Origin: Tersicoccus sp. Bi-70
GTDB taxonomy: Bacteria; Actinomycetota; Actinomycetes; Actinomycetales; Micrococcaceae
Length of the DNA: 64,000 bases
Reading direction: 5' to 3'
Assembly (NCBI RefSeq): GCF_001968825.1
Contig: NZ_MIEU01000014.1
Span: forward strand, 124,001-188,000
A model generated the notes under the pieces. It did no database searches. It saw only the letters and a list, made by a program, of their open reading frames with translations, and was not told the origin of the DNA. Positions 8,542-16,978 of the stretch are shown one piece after another. Both the position numbers and the translations under genes were made by a program. Position 1 is the stretch's first letter. Each line of letters begins with the position of its first letter.

Positions 8542-10035
8542 ATGAGCGGACATTCACCGGCACCGGCCGGTACCGGCGCGAACGCGGCGACGCGACCCCA
8601 CGGTCGCCTCGACCGTTTCTTCCAGATCAGCGAACGGGGATCGACGCTCTCGCGTGAGATCCGCGGCGGTCTGGCCACCTTCTTCGCGATGAGCTACATC
8701 GTCGTGCTCAACCCCCTGATCCTCGCCGGGCCCGACTCGGCCGGGAACCTGCTGGGCATCCCCCGGGTCGCCGCCGTCACCGCCCTGGTGGCCGGCATCA
8801 TGACCCTGGCGATGGGCCTGTGGGCCCGCTACCCGTTCGCCATCGCCACGGGCCTCGGCGTCAACGCCCTGGTGTCCATCACCGTCGCCACCCACCCGGG
8901 GATGACCTGGCCGGACATGATGGGCCTCGTCGTCCTCGCCGGCCTGGCCATGCTGGTCCTCGTCGCCACCGGCTTCCGGGAGGCGGTCTTCCGGGCCGTG
9001 CCCGAGGGCCTGAAGACGGCGATCGTCGTCGGCATCGGGCTGTTCATCGCCCTCATCGGACTGGTCAACGCCGGGTTCGTGCGCCGCGTGCCGGACGCCG
9101 CCGGCACCACCGTGCCGGTCGGTCTCGGCTTCGACGGGAAGCTGGTCGGCTGGCCGACCCTGGTGTTCCTCATCGGCCTCGGCCTGACCATCGCCCTCGT
9201 CGTCCGCAAGGTGCGGGGCGCGATCCTGATCGGCATCATCGCCTCCACGATCCTCGCCAACATCCTCGAGGCGATCTTCCACATCGGGCCCACCTTCCTC
9301 GGGCCGGACACCCCGCCGAACCAGCAGGGCTGGTCGCTCGTCGTCCCGTCGATGCCCGCCTGGTCCGCACCGGACCTGAGCCTGATCGGCAACGTCAGCC
9401 TGTTCGGCTCGTTCGCCCACCTCGGCGCGGTCTCGGCGCTGCTGCTCGCCTTCGTCATCCTGCTCAGCATCTTCTTCGACGCGATGGGCACGATGGTGGG
9501 CCTCGGCAACGAGGCCGGACTGACGGACGAGAAGGGCAACCTCCCCCGGGTCAACCGGGTGCTCATGGTGGACGCGCTCGGCGCCGTCGCCGGCGGTGGC
9601 GCCTCGGTCTCGTCCAACCAGATCTTCGTCGAGTCCGGCGCCGGCATCGGTGAGGGCGCCCGCACCGGGTTCGCCAACGTCGTCACCGGCGTGCTGTTTC
9701 TGATCGCCATGTTCCTGACGCCCCTGATCTACCTGGTGCCGTTCGAGGCGGTGGCCCCGGCCCTCGTCGTCGTCGGCTTCATGATGGCCTCGCAGGTGGG
9801 TCGGATCGACTGGACCGACATCGGCATCGCGCTGCCGGCGTTCCTGACCTTCGCGCTGATGCCGTTCACCTACTCGATCGCCAACGGCCTCGGCGCCGGG
9901 TTCGTCACCTACACGCTGATCCGCCTGGTGCAGCGCCGGGGTCGCGACGTCCACCCGCTGATGTACGTGGTGGCCGGGGCGTTCGTCCTGTTCTTCGCCG
10001 TCGGCGCGATCCAGCAGGTCCTCGGCGTCCACTGA
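8542..10035 (+). CDS. NCS2 family purine permease (AzgA-like)
   Basis: A 497-residue multi-spanning transporter of the AzgA-like branch of NCS2, which imports adenine, guanine or hypoxanthine with protons. Family signatures seen are GLATFFAMSYIVVLNP near residue 43, ATGLGVNALV near 111, DAMGTMVGLGNEAGL near 315, and SVSSNQIFVESGAGIGEGARTG written here in two halves: SVSSNQIFVE and SGAGIGEGARTG. The ATG follows GGAGG at good spacing. It is monocistronic with a strong terminator after it. The exact purine cannot be told from the sequence. Confidence 0.9.
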   Translation: MSGHSPAPAGTGANAATRPHGRLDRFFQISERGSTLSREIRGGLATFFAMSYIVVLNPLILAGPDSAGNLLGIPRVAAVTALVAGIMTLAMGLWARYPFAIATGLGVNALVSITVATHPGMTWPDMMGLVVLAGLAMLVLVATGFREAVFRAVPEGLKTAIVVGIGLFIALIGLVNAGFVRRVPDAAGTTVPVGLGFDGKLVGWPTLVFLIGLGLTIALVVRKVRGAILIGIIASTILANILEAIFHIGPTFLGPDTPPNQQGWSLVVPSMPAWSAPDLSLIGNVSLFGSFAHLGAVSALLLAFVILLSIFFDAMGTMVGLGNEAGLTDEKGNLPRVNRVLMVDALGAVAGGGASVSSNQIFVESGAGIGEGARTGFANVVTGVLFLIAMFLTPLIYLVPFEAVAPALVVVGFMMASQVGRIDWTDIGIALPAFLTFALMPFTYSIANGLGAGFVTYTLIRLVQRRGRDVHPLMYVVAGAFVLFFAVGAIQQVLGVH

Positions 10036-10064
10036 TCGGCCGCGCGAACACCCCGCACGACAAG

Positions 10065-10100
10065 CAGGTCCCGGCTCCCCCAGAGGAGCCGGGACCTGTT
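10065..10100. terminator. Strong bidirectional terminator
   Basis: A perfect 14-bp stem (CAGGTCCCGGCTCC pairing with GGAGCCGGGACCTG) with a 6-base loop, ending in TT. It lies between the convergent permease gene and the CoA-transferase operon. Confidence 0.85.
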
Positions 10101-10117
10101 CACGTTGTGGAGCCGGA

Positions 10118-10747
10118 TCAGACGGCGACGGGCGCGCCCGTCTTCGCCTGGATCTGCTCCGCGGTGACACCCGGGGCCAGTTCGACGAGGGCCAGTCCGT
10201 CGTCGGTGACGTCGAGGACCCCGAGGTCGGTGATGATCCGGTTGACGACCTTGGCGCCCGTCAGGGGCAGGTCGCACTGCTCGAGGATCTTCGGGGAGCC
10301 GTCCCTGGCGCAGTGGTCCATCAGCACGATGCGGTGCTTGGCGCCGTGGACGAGGTCCATCGCGCCGCCCATGCCCTTGACCATCTTCCCGGGGATCATC
10401 CAGTTGGCCAGGTCCCCGCCGGCGGAGACCTGCATGCCGCCGAGAATGGCGACGTCGATCTTCCCGCCGCGGATCATGCCGAAGCTGGTGGCGGAGTCGA
10501 AGAACGAGGCGCCCGGCAAGGTCGTCACGGTCTCCTTGCCCGCGTTGATCAGGTCCGGGTCGACGGCGTCCTCGGTGGGGTACGGCCCGACGCCGAGGAT
10601 CCCGTTCTCGGACTGGAACATGATGAACCGGCCCTCCGGAATGTAGTTCGGCACCAGTGTCGGCAGCCCGATGCCGAGGTTGACGAACGCGCCGTCGGGC
10701 AGCTCCTCCGCCGCCCGGGCGGCCATCTGCTCGCGGGTCCAGGCCAT
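10118..10747 (-). CDS. scoB: 3-oxoacid CoA-transferase subunit B
   Basis: The 209-residue beta subunit of succinyl-CoA:3-ketoacid CoA transferase. It should activate acetoacetate by moving CoA from succinyl-CoA. The catalytic glutamate lies in the family motif [10 protein letters not shown], followed by the typical [14 protein letters not shown] block. It is the last gene of a four-gene operon (transporter, dehydrogenase, subunit A, subunit B) and starts 1 base after subunit A. Length and motifs match the family, and nothing is broken. Confidence 0.93.
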   Translation of the reverse strand: MAWTREQMAARAAEELPDGAFVNLGIGLPTLVPNYIPEGRFIMFQSENGILGVGPYPTEDAVDPDLINAGKETVTTLPGASFFDSATSFGMIRGGKIDVAILGGMQVSAGGDLANWMIPGKMVKGMGGAMDLVHGAKHRIVLMDHCARDGSPKILEQCDLPLTGAKVVNRIITDLGVLDVTDDGLALVELAPGVTAEQIQAKTGAPVAV

Positions 10748-10748
10748 G

Positions 10749-11588
10749 TCAGTTCCCTCCGTCGCGCGCGGCAGTGCCAGCGGCCGTCACTGTGCGCTTC
10801 TCGATCGGCTTGGCGATGTCGGTGCCGACCGGCAGGATCCGGTGCACGTAGACACCCGACAGGTGGATCTCGTCGGGGTCCAGCTCGCCGGGCTCGACGA
10901 CCTCCTCGGCCTGGACGATGCACACCGTGCCGGACATCGCCGCGAGCGGGTTGAAGTTCCGCGCCGCCTTGTTGAAGACCAGGTTCCCGTAGACGTCCGC
11001 CTTGAGGGCGTGCACGAGGGCGAAGTCGGCGACGATGGCCTCCTCGAGCACGAACGCGGTGGTGTTGCCGCCGTGGTCGAACTCGCGCACCTCCTTCGCC
11101 GGGGAGGCGAGCGCGATCCCGCCGTCGGCGTCGTACTTCCGGGGCAGGCCGCCGTCGGCGATCTGCGTGCCGACACCGGCCTGGGTGAAGAACGCGGCGA
11201 TGCCGGAACCGCCGGCCCGCAGCTTCTCCGCCAGCGTGCCCTGCGGCATCAGCTCGACCTCGAGCTCGCCGGAGAGGAACTGGCGGGCGAACTCCTTGTT
11301 CTCCCCCACGTAGGAGGAGAACATCTTCCGGATCCGGTGCGCCATCAGCAGCACCCCGAGGCCGGACTCGTCGACGCCACAGTTGTTCGAGGCGATCGCC
11401 AGGTCCGTGGCGCCCGAGGCGAGGACCCCGTCGATCAGCACCTGCGGCACCCCGCACAGGCCGAACCCGCCGACGGCCAGCAGAGCGCCGTCGCCGATGC
11501 CGGCCACGGCCTCCTCGACCGTGCCCACCACCTTGCTGCCGGGCCGCTGGGTGAGCGGCCCGCTCCGTCCATTCGAGGTCGGTGTCAC
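10749..11588 (-). CDS. scoA: 3-oxoacid CoA-transferase subunit A
   Basis: The alpha subunit of acetoacetate:succinyl-CoA transferase, about 279 residues. The CoA-binding glycine motif appears as [19 protein letters not shown], followed by the family block [11 protein letters not shown] and [13 protein letters not shown]. Two starts are possible. The GTG at 11588 forms a GTGA overlap with the dehydrogenase stop and has GGAG 6 bases upstream; the ATG at 11600 would add four residues with a poorer ribosome site. I prefer 11588. The N-terminal tail of about 20 residues is longer than in many homologues. Confidence 0.9.
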   Translation of the reverse strand: MTPTSNGRSGPLTQRPGSKVVGTVEEAVAGIGDGALLAVGGFGLCGVPQVLIDGVLASGATDLAIASNNCGVDESGLGVLLMAHRIRKMFSSYVGENKEFARQFLSGELEVELMPQGTLAEKLRAGGSGIAAFFTQAGVGTQIADGGLPRKYDADGGIALASPAKEVREFDHGGNTTAFVLEEAIVADFALVHALKADVYGNLVFNKAARNFNPLAAMSGTVCIVQAEEVVEPGELDPDEIHLSGVYVHRILPVGTDIAKPIEKRTVTAAGTAARDGGN

Positions 11589-12379
11589 CGTGCGCTCCAT
11601 CCGCCGTCCATCGTGTACGAGGCTCCCGTGACCATCCCCGCATGCGCGGAGACCAGCCACAGGGCCAACGATGCCACCTCGTCCGGTTCCACGAGCCGCT
11701 TGATGCTGCTCTCGGTGAGCATGATCTTCTCGACCACCTCGTCCTCGGCCAGCCCGTGCAGCTTCGCCTGGTCGGCGATCTGGTGCTGCACGAGCGGGGT
11801 GTTGACGTAGGCCGGGTTGATGCAGTTGCTCGTCACCCCGTGCGGGCCGCCCTCCAGGGCGGTGGTCTTCGAGAGCCCCTCGAGCCCGTGCTTGGCGGTC
11901 ACGTAGGCGCTCTTGTACGCCGACGCACGCAACCCGTGCACCGAGGAGATGTTCACGATCCGGCCCCAGCCCTGCGCGTACATGTGCGGCAGCGCGGCGC
12001 GGATCAGCATGAACGGGGACTCCAGCATCAGGGTGATGATGCGGCGGAAGTCCGCCGGGTCGAACTCCTCGATCGGGCTGACCCGCTGGATGCCGGCGTT
12101 GTTGACCAGGATGTCGATCTCGTCCACGGGCGGCGCGGCGACCGCGTCGAGGTCGGACAGGTCGACGGTCCACGGCGTGCCGCCCGTCGCCTCGGCGATC
12201 GCCTGCGCGCCGGCGTCGTCCCGGTCGGCGGCGACCACGTGGGCGCCCTGGCCGGCCAGGGCGCGGGCGATGGCAGCCCCGATCCCGCTCGCGGCGCCGG
12301 TGACCAGGGCGGTCCGCCCGGTCAGGTCGGCGGCCGCGGCGGGCGCGGGGGTGGTGCTGGTGTGCGGTGAGGTGCTCAC
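11585..12379 (-). CDS. 3-hydroxybutyrate dehydrogenase (SDR)
   Basis: A 264-residue classical short-chain dehydrogenase. It has the Rossmann motif TGAASGIG, the structural motif NNAG, catalytic Ser in NISSVHG and YVTAK carrying Tyr and Lys. The C-terminal block [16 protein letters not shown] and PAYVNTPLVQHQI are characteristic of D-3-hydroxybutyrate dehydrogenase, which oxidises 3-hydroxybutyrate to acetoacetate with NAD. The CoA transferase genes immediately downstream would then activate acetoacetate. The GTG start at 12379 overlaps the transporter stop and follows an AAGGGA site. Confidence 0.9.
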   Translation of the reverse strand: MSTSPHTSTTPAPAAAADLTGRTALVTGAASGIGAAIARALAGQGAHVVAADRDDAGAQAIAEATGGTPWTVDLSDLDAVAAPPVDEIDILVNNAGIQRVSPIEEFDPADFRRIITLMLESPFMLIRAALPHMYAQGWGRIVNISSVHGLRASAYKSAYVTAKHGLEGLSKTTALEGGPHGVTSNCINPAYVNTPLVQHQIADQAKLHGLAEDEVVEKIMLTESSIKRLVEPDEVASLALWLVSAHAGMVTGASYTMDGGWSAR

Positions 12380-13767
12380 ACGGTTCCCTTCTCGGTCAGC
12401 AGGCGCTGCCGGTCCTCGTCGTCGACGTCGTGCAGGGAGATGCCCGTCGTCTCCTTGATCCACGCTACGGCGGCGAGCGTGATGACGCAGGCGATCGCGA
12501 GGTAGATGGCGACCGGGACCGAGGAGTGGAAGTCCTTCAGCAGCGAGGCGCCGATGGTCGGGGCCAGCGAACCGGCGATCACCGAGGTCACCTGGTAGCC
12601 GAGCGAGACGCCGGAGTAGCGCATCCGGGTCGGGAACATCTCCGCCATGATGGCCGGCTGGCCGGCGTACATCATGCCGTGGAAGAGCAGGCCGATCACG
12701 ATGGCGGCGAGGATGACGACGGTGCTGCGCGTGTCGAACATCGGGAAGGCGAAGAAGCCCCACGTGGCCGACAGGACGGCGCCCACGGCGTAGACCGGGC
12801 GGCGACCCACGCGGTCGGTCAGCCCACCCCACACCGGCACGGTGAGGAAGTGGATGGCGTGGGCGATGAACATCAGGCCGAGGATCTCGGCGGTGTTGAC
12901 CTTCAGCTGCGTCAGGTAGAAGAGCGAGAACGTGACCACCAGGTAGTACATGATGTTCTCGGCCAGCCGCAGGCCCATGGCGCCGAAGACGCCCTTGGGG
13001 TAGCGGCGGAAGACCTCGGCGACGCCGTAGGACTGGGCCTGCGACTCCTCGACCTCGTTCTGGACCTCCTGGAAGATCGGGGCGTCGGTGATCCGGGTGC
13101 GGATGTAGTAGCCGATGACCACGATGACGGCCGACAGCCAGAACGCGATCCGCCAACCCCAGCCGAGGAACTGGGCGCTGGTCAGGGTGGTGGAGAGGAT
13201 CCACAGCACGAGGGTGGCGACCAGGTTTCCGCCGGGGACGGCGGCCTGCGGCCACGCGGCCCAGAAGCCGCGACGGGCGTTCGGGGCGTGCTCGGCCACG
13301 AGCAGGACGGCGCCGCCCCACTCACCGCCGACCGCGAAGCCCTGCAGGAAGCGCAGCACCACGAGCAGGATCGGCGCGGCGTAGCCGATGGTGGCGAAGT
13401 CGGGCAGGCAACCCATCAGGAAGGTCGCGATGCCCACCAGGATGATCGAGACCTGGAGCAGGTGCTTGCGGCCGAACCGGTCCCCGAAGTGGCCGAAGAC
13501 GATGCCGCCGAGCGGGCGGGCGACGAAGCCCACCGCGTAGGTCAGCATGATCTGGATGAAGCCGTCGATCTCGCTCGTGCCCGGGGGGAAGAACGTCTTG
13601 TTGAAGACGAGGGCGGCGGCCGAGGCGTAGAGGAAGAACTCGTACCACTCCACGACGGTGCCCGCCATCGATGCGGCGACGACGCGGCGCAGGTCGCGCC
13701 GGTCCGGGTTCGGGTCCCGCCGGGCTGCGCCGCCGGGGGTCTCCGCCACGTTGTTCTGGGTGCTCAT
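12376..13767 (-). CDS. MFS transporter, metabolite:H+ symporter (MHS) family
   Basis: A 463-residue 12-helix carrier of the MHS branch (ShiA/KgtP/ProP-like). Seen are VVEWYEFFLYA in the first helix, the loop motif GHFGDRFGRKHLL, the helix 5 region FAVGGEWGGAVLLVAEHAP and GGLTDRVGRRPVY at the second half. As first gene of the ketone-body operon it most probably imports 3-hydroxybutyrate or acetoacetate; that substrate is inferred from context only. The ATG at 13767 follows AGGAGA; a longer frame to 14421 covers the LysR gene antisense and is spurious. Confidence 0.88.
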   Translation of the reverse strand: MSTQNNVAETPGGAARRDPNPDRRDLRRVVAASMAGTVVEWYEFFLYASAAALVFNKTFFPPGTSEIDGFIQIMLTYAVGFVARPLGGIVFGHFGDRFGRKHLLQVSIILVGIATFLMGCLPDFATIGYAAPILLVVLRFLQGFAVGGEWGGAVLLVAEHAPNARRGFWAAWPQAAVPGGNLVATLVLWILSTTLTSAQFLGWGWRIAFWLSAVIVVIGYYIRTRITDAPIFQEVQNEVEESQAQSYGVAEVFRRYPKGVFGAMGLRLAENIMYYLVVTFSLFYLTQLKVNTAEILGLMFIAHAIHFLTVPVWGGLTDRVGRRPVYAVGAVLSATWGFFAFPMFDTRSTVVILAAIVIGLLFHGMMYAGQPAIMAEMFPTRMRYSGVSLGYQVTSVIAGSLAPTIGASLLKDFHSSVPVAIYLAIACVITLAAVAWIKETTGISLHDVDDEDRQRLLTEKGTV

Positions 13768-13941
13768 CTGTTCTCCTGACGGCATCGTCATGGACGCGGC
13801 GTCGTCGGCGACGCCGGTGCGAAGGTGGCCCGGCCGGATGGATCGAGCCGGGGACGCCGGTGTGTGATCCACGCCACCAGCTGCCCGAGCAGTGTAGGGA
13901 GAGACAGGGGTCTCCCGGCAATGACCAGCCCGGCAGAGAGC

Positions 13942-14001
13942 ATCTGCAAGAATGCAGATCATGGTGTCGTCGACCTCCCCCGCAGGTTCTGCGATTGCAG
14001 A
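13942..14001 (+). promoter_or_regulatory. Two LysR-type palindromes at the LysR gene start
   Basis: The first is a perfect 7-4-7 inverted repeat ATCTGCA-AGAA-TGCAGAT (13942-13959), which contains the first possible ATG. The second is a perfect TCTGC-GATT-GCAGA (13988-14001) inside the coding sequence. Centres are 44 bp apart, about four helical turns, so both sites face the same side of the helix. They lie in the divergent region towards the ketone-body operon. Confidence 0.65.
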
Positions 14002-14875
14002 CGATCTGCTCGTGTTCCTGGCCGTCGCCCGCTCCGGGACGTACGTCACCGCCGCCGACGACCTCGGGCTGAACCACACGACCGTCTCCCGCCGGATGAC
14101 CGCCCTGGAGCGGCAGCTCGGCGGCCGGCTGCTCGCCCGCTCGCCCTCGGGCTGGGAGTTGACCGAGCTCGGCCGGTCCGCACTGGCGGAGGCGGAACAC
14201 GTCGAGGCCGCGATCGCGCGCCTGCGCGGGGACCACGAGGCGCCCGCGCTCAACGGCGTGATCCGGATCAGCGCGACCGACGGATTCAGCGCGCTGGTCG
14301 TGCCGCCCGCGGTCGCCCGGCTCCGCCGGCGCCATCCCGGCATCTCCCTGGAGGTCGTCACCACCACCCGGCGAGCGCTGCAGCACCGCACCGGGCTGGA
14401 CCTGGAGGTGGTGGTGGGCAAGCCGGAGGTCCGCCGGGCCGAGGCGATCTGGCTGGCGGACTACCGGCTGGGGCTTTACGCGTCGCGCGCCTGGCTGGCC
14501 GAGCACGGTACGCCGGGCTCGGTGGCGGAGCTGAGCGGCGCCCCGCTGATCTACTTCATCGACTCGATGCTCAGCGTGGACCCGCTCGACGCGGCGCCCC
14601 GCATCCTGCCGGCGATGCGGGACGCCCTGACATCGACCAACGTGTTCGTGCACGTGGAGGCCACTCGCGGCGGGGCCGGGCTCGGCCTGCTGCCGTGCTT
14701 CATCGCCGACCGCCACGACGACCTCGTCCGGCTGTTCCCGGCCGAGGCCTCCGAGACGCTCGGGTACTGGCTGGTCAGCCGGCGGGAGGCGCTGCGCCAG
14801 CCGGCTGTCGCGGCGTTCGTCGCCGAGCTCCGCGCGCAGGTGGACCGGATGCGGGGCGCATTGCTACCGGAGTGA
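13952..14875 (+). CDS. LysR family transcriptional regulator
   Basis: A 307-residue LysR-type regulator. The N-terminal winged helix-turn-helix (about 15-75) has LLVFLAVARSGTYVTAADDL and HTTVSRRMTALERQLGGRLL, followed by the co-inducer domain (from about 100, GVIRISATDGFSALVVPP). It is divergent from the MFS-dehydrogenase-CoA transferase operon and is its likely regulator, presumably responding to a ketone body or CoA-pathway intermediate. The ATG at 13952 lies in a palindrome and the ATG at 13961 lies just after it; neither has a Shine-Dalgarno site, so translation may be leaderless. Confidence 0.88.
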   Translation: MQIMVSSTSPAGSAIADDLLVFLAVARSGTYVTAADDLGLNHTTVSRRMTALERQLGGRLLARSPSGWELTELGRSALAEAEHVEAAIARLRGDHEAPALNGVIRISATDGFSALVVPPAVARLRRRHPGISLEVVTTTRRALQHRTGLDLEVVVGKPEVRRAEAIWLADYRLGLYASRAWLAEHGTPGSVAELSGAPLIYFIDSMLSVDPLDAAPRILPAMRDALTSTNVFVHVEATRGGAGLGLLPCFIADRHDDLVRLFPAEASETLGYWLVSRREALRQPAVAAFVAELRAQVDRMRGALLPE

Positions 14876-14926
14876 GGCGGTCGCAACGGTGGCTCGTTCA
14901 TCCCTCCGCACGATCTACGGTCGGCC

Positions 14927-14960
14927 GTGGGTGCATCCTGCACCCACTCGGGTCTAGGAT
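14927..14960 (+). promoter_or_regulatory. Palindromic operator and -10 box of the vapBC operon
   Basis: A perfect 9-3-9 inverted repeat GTGGGTGCA-TCC-TGCACCCAC (14927-14947) sits just upstream of a TAGGAT -10 box (14955-14960). A start 6-7 bases after TAGGAT would fall on the antitoxin ATG, implying a leaderless transcript. The position fits a VapB/VapBC autorepression site. Confidence 0.6.
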
Positions 14961-14966
14961 GCGCAG

Positions 14967-15209
14967 ATGCCGAAGGTCATGCACATCCGCGACGTTCCCG
15001 ACGACGTCCACGACGCCATCGCTCGGGCCGCCCGGGCGGAAGGCCTGTCGCTGACCAGGTACATGCAGCGCGAGTTGGAGCATCTCGCCAGGCGTGCGCA
15101 GATCGTGCGCGACAACGTCGAGGTCATCCACCGCACCCAGGAACGCGTGCGAGGTCGGACGGAGCGCGACACCATCCTGGCCGTGCTGCACGAGGGACGC
15201 GGCGATTGA
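14967..15209 (+). CDS. VapB-type ribbon-helix-helix antitoxin (FitA-like)
   Basis: An 80-residue antitoxin. The ribbon-helix-helix fold is visible in MPKVMHIRDVPDDVHDAIA followed by ARAEGLSLTRYMQRELEHLA, matching FitA/VapB antitoxins that bind DNA through the N-terminal strand. The C-terminal half should wrap and inhibit the PIN toxin encoded next. It overlaps the toxin gene by four bases (TTGA), so synthesis is coupled. A palindrome 20 bases upstream is the likely autoregulatory site. Confidence 0.85.
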   Translation: MPKVMHIRDVPDDVHDAIARAARAEGLSLTRYMQRELEHLARRAQIVRDNVEVIHRTQERVRGRTERDTILAVLHEGRGD

Positions 15210-15583
15210 AGATCGTCGATGCCGGCGTCGTCGTCGAACTGCTCGCCGGACGGCTCGACCCGGGGAAGCTGGGCGACGAGGAACTGGCGTGTCCGCACCT
15301 GATCGACAGTGAGGTGACCCATGTGCTGCGTGGCCTGGTGAGCCGCGGCGCGCTCAGCGAGGAGCAAGGGGCTCTCGCGCTGGAGGGTTTCATCGAGCTG
15401 ATGCTGACCAGGTTTCCGGCCGACTGGCTCCGCCCGCGGATCTGGGAGTTGAGGCACAATCTCAGCGGCTACGACGCCACCTACGTCGCCCTGGCGGAGT
15501 CGACCGGTGCCAGCGCCTTGCTGACCACCGACACGCGACTGGCACGGGCTCCCGGGACTCGGTGCCGGATCGACCTGGTGTGA
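15206..15583 (+). CDS. vapC: VapC-type PIN-domain ribonuclease toxin
   Basis: A 125-residue PIN-domain protein. The four conserved acidic residues that hold the metal are all present: Asp5 (KIVDAG), Glu36 (DSEVTH), Asp90 (GYDATYVALAE) and Asp109 (TTDTRLA), so the toxin should be active. VapC toxins cleave tRNA or rRNA when freed from the antitoxin. I chose the TTG at 15206 because it makes a TTGA overlap with the antitoxin stop and puts Asp5 at the usual position; no ATG or GTG is available nearby. Confidence 0.85.
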   Translation: MKIVDAGVVVELLAGRLDPGKLGDEELACPHLIDSEVTHVLRGLVSRGALSEEQGALALEGFIELMLTRFPADWLRPRIWELRHNLSGYDATYVALAESTGASALLTTDTRLARAPGTRCRIDLV

Positions 15584-15625
15584 ACCGGCCGCGACACGCG
15601 CAGACCGGCGACGGGACGATCCTGG

Positions 15626-16486
15626 TCAGTCCACCCGGGGCCGCGAGCCGGCCGCGAAGCGGCGGACCTGCGCGTCGTCCCACACCTGCGCGGGCACCGC
15701 GTCGGTGAGCAGCGTCCGCCGCAGCGCCGGCGACGGCTCGAGCGGGGTGTGCGAGCCGGCGAGGATGATGTTGCCCCAGCGGCGGCCCTTGAACATCGGC
15801 GGGTCCGCGATCGCGACGGTGTGCTCGAAGACGGCGGCGATGGTCGCGGCCTCCCCGCGGGCGAGAGTGAGATCCGGCCGGTCGCCGCAGTTGGCGACGT
15901 AGACGCCACGGGTGTCGAGCAGCCGATCGACCGCTCGGGTGAACTCGAGCGTCGTCAGCGGCTCGGGCGTCACGGCCCCGGCGAACACGTCCCGGATCAC
16001 GACGTCGCGCGTGCCCGGCGTCAGGGACTCGGTGACGCCGCGGGCCTCCCCCACGCGCAGCCGCAGCATCGGGGCGCGCGGCAGGTCGAACCGGTCGCGG
16101 ACCAGGGCGGCGAGCGCCGCATCGATCTCGACGGCCACCTGCCGGCTGGCGGGGTAGACGGCGTGAGCCCACCGCGCCAGGGAACACCCGGCTCCGCCGA
16201 GATGGAGAACACGCAGGGCGGCGTCGTCGTCGAACCGGTCCCGCAGCAGCGCGGCGATCCACCGCATGTACTCGAAGTCGAGCGCGGCCGGGTCGTCCGG
16301 CACCCAGTGGGAGGAGAGGACACCGTTGACGAGCAGCTGCCAGGCGCCGTCGCGGTAGGGGTCCGGCGCGAGCTCGGCGGTGCCGGTGTCGATCGGGTAG
16401 ACGCCCGCGACCGGGCCGGCGGCGTCGGTCGCATCCGTCGTCGAGCGCTCGGCGTCCGCGTCGCGACGCGGTCGGCGGCGCGCCAT
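15626..16486 (-). CDS. Spermidine-synthase-like methyltransferase-fold protein
   Basis: A 286-residue protein with the Rossmann fold of spermidine synthases and class I methyltransferases: VLHLGGAGCSLARWA (glycine loop), VAVEID (acidic residue after strand 2) and DVVIRDVFAG. Actinobacteria carry several such fused or stand-alone SpeE-like proteins of unknown substrate, and true polyamine synthesis is not shown here because no decarboxylase gene is near. The C-terminus (PPMFKGRRWGNIILAGS) closely parallels that of the protein at 55878-56828, so the two are paralogues. An N-terminal tail of about 25 residues is rich in Arg and Asp. Confidence 0.75.
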   Translation of the reverse strand: MARRRPRRDADAERSTTDATDAAGPVAGVYPIDTGTAELAPDPYRDGAWQLLVNGVLSSHWVPDDPAALDFEYMRWIAALLRDRFDDDAALRVLHLGGAGCSLARWAHAVYPASRQVAVEIDAALAALVRDRFDLPRAPMLRLRVGEARGVTESLTPGTRDVVIRDVFAGAVTPEPLTTLEFTRAVDRLLDTRGVYVANCGDRPDLTLARGEAATIAAVFEHTVAIADPPMFKGRRWGNIILAGSHTPLEPSPALRRTLLTDAVPAQVWDDAQVRRFAAGSRPRVD

Positions 16487-16534
16487 CAGCAGCCGCCCGT
16501 CATCGCGCGCAGATGGAGCGGATCGGCGCGGCGA

Positions 16535-16873
16535 TCACGCTCCGGCACCGTCCGCGAGCAGGCCCTCGACCCGGTCCACCTTGCCGGTGATCTCCCCGCT
16601 GTGGCCCGGCCGGATGTCGGCCTTGAGCACGAGGGAGACGCGGCTGCCGTAGCGGCCGACGGCCTCGGTGGCCCGCTTGACGACGTCCATCACCTCGTCC
16701 CACTCCCCCTCGATCTCGGTGAACATCGAGCTGGTGTGATTGGGCAGGCCGGACTCGCGGACGATCCGGACGGCCTCGGCGACGGCGGTGTGCACGGACG
16801 CATCACCCTCCCCGGCGCGCAGGGCAGGATCGGACGGGGCACCGGCGGGGGACACGGAGAAGGCGACGATCAT
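16535..16873 (-). CDS. Thiamine-binding protein, MTH1187/YkoF family
   Basis: A 112-residue protein of the thiamine-binding (MTH1187, formerly DUF77) family. It starts MIVAFSVSPAG and shows the family blocks VRIVRESGLPNHTSSMFTEI and GSRVSLVLKADIRPG, with the ferredoxin-like fold expected. Members bind thiamine or a related pyrimidine in the cytoplasm. The ATG at 16873 gives the family N-terminus. No strong ribosome site is visible. It is divergent from pta and no thiamine gene is near, so its role is uncertain. Confidence 0.82.
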   Translation of the reverse strand: MIVAFSVSPAGAPSDPALRAGEGDASVHTAVAEAVRIVRESGLPNHTSSMFTEIEGEWDEVMDVVKRATEAVGRYGSRVSLVLKADIRPGHSGEITGKVDRVEGLLADGAGA

Positions 16874-16978
16874 GGGTCCAGTCTGGCACCGGTGCCTGCC
16901 CCTCGCCCGCGCAGCCTCAACGCATCCTCGTCCGGCGCATCGGCTGCAACAATGGGGGCAACCGAGCGAAGGAGCACC

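Noticed and set aside
8554-10170. 538-codon minus-strand frame opposite the NCS2 permease
   Set aside because: It is a highly charged shadow sequence without start signals; the plus-strand gene is unambiguous.
13768-14421. Upstream extension of the MFS gene on the minus strand
   Set aside because: It is antisense to the LysR gene; the ATG at 13767 has a ribosome site and begins the expected protein.
15749-16978. 410-codon upstream extension of the pta frame
   Set aside because: It runs antisense over two other genes, and the true pta start at 16979 has a good ribosome site and the family N-terminus.
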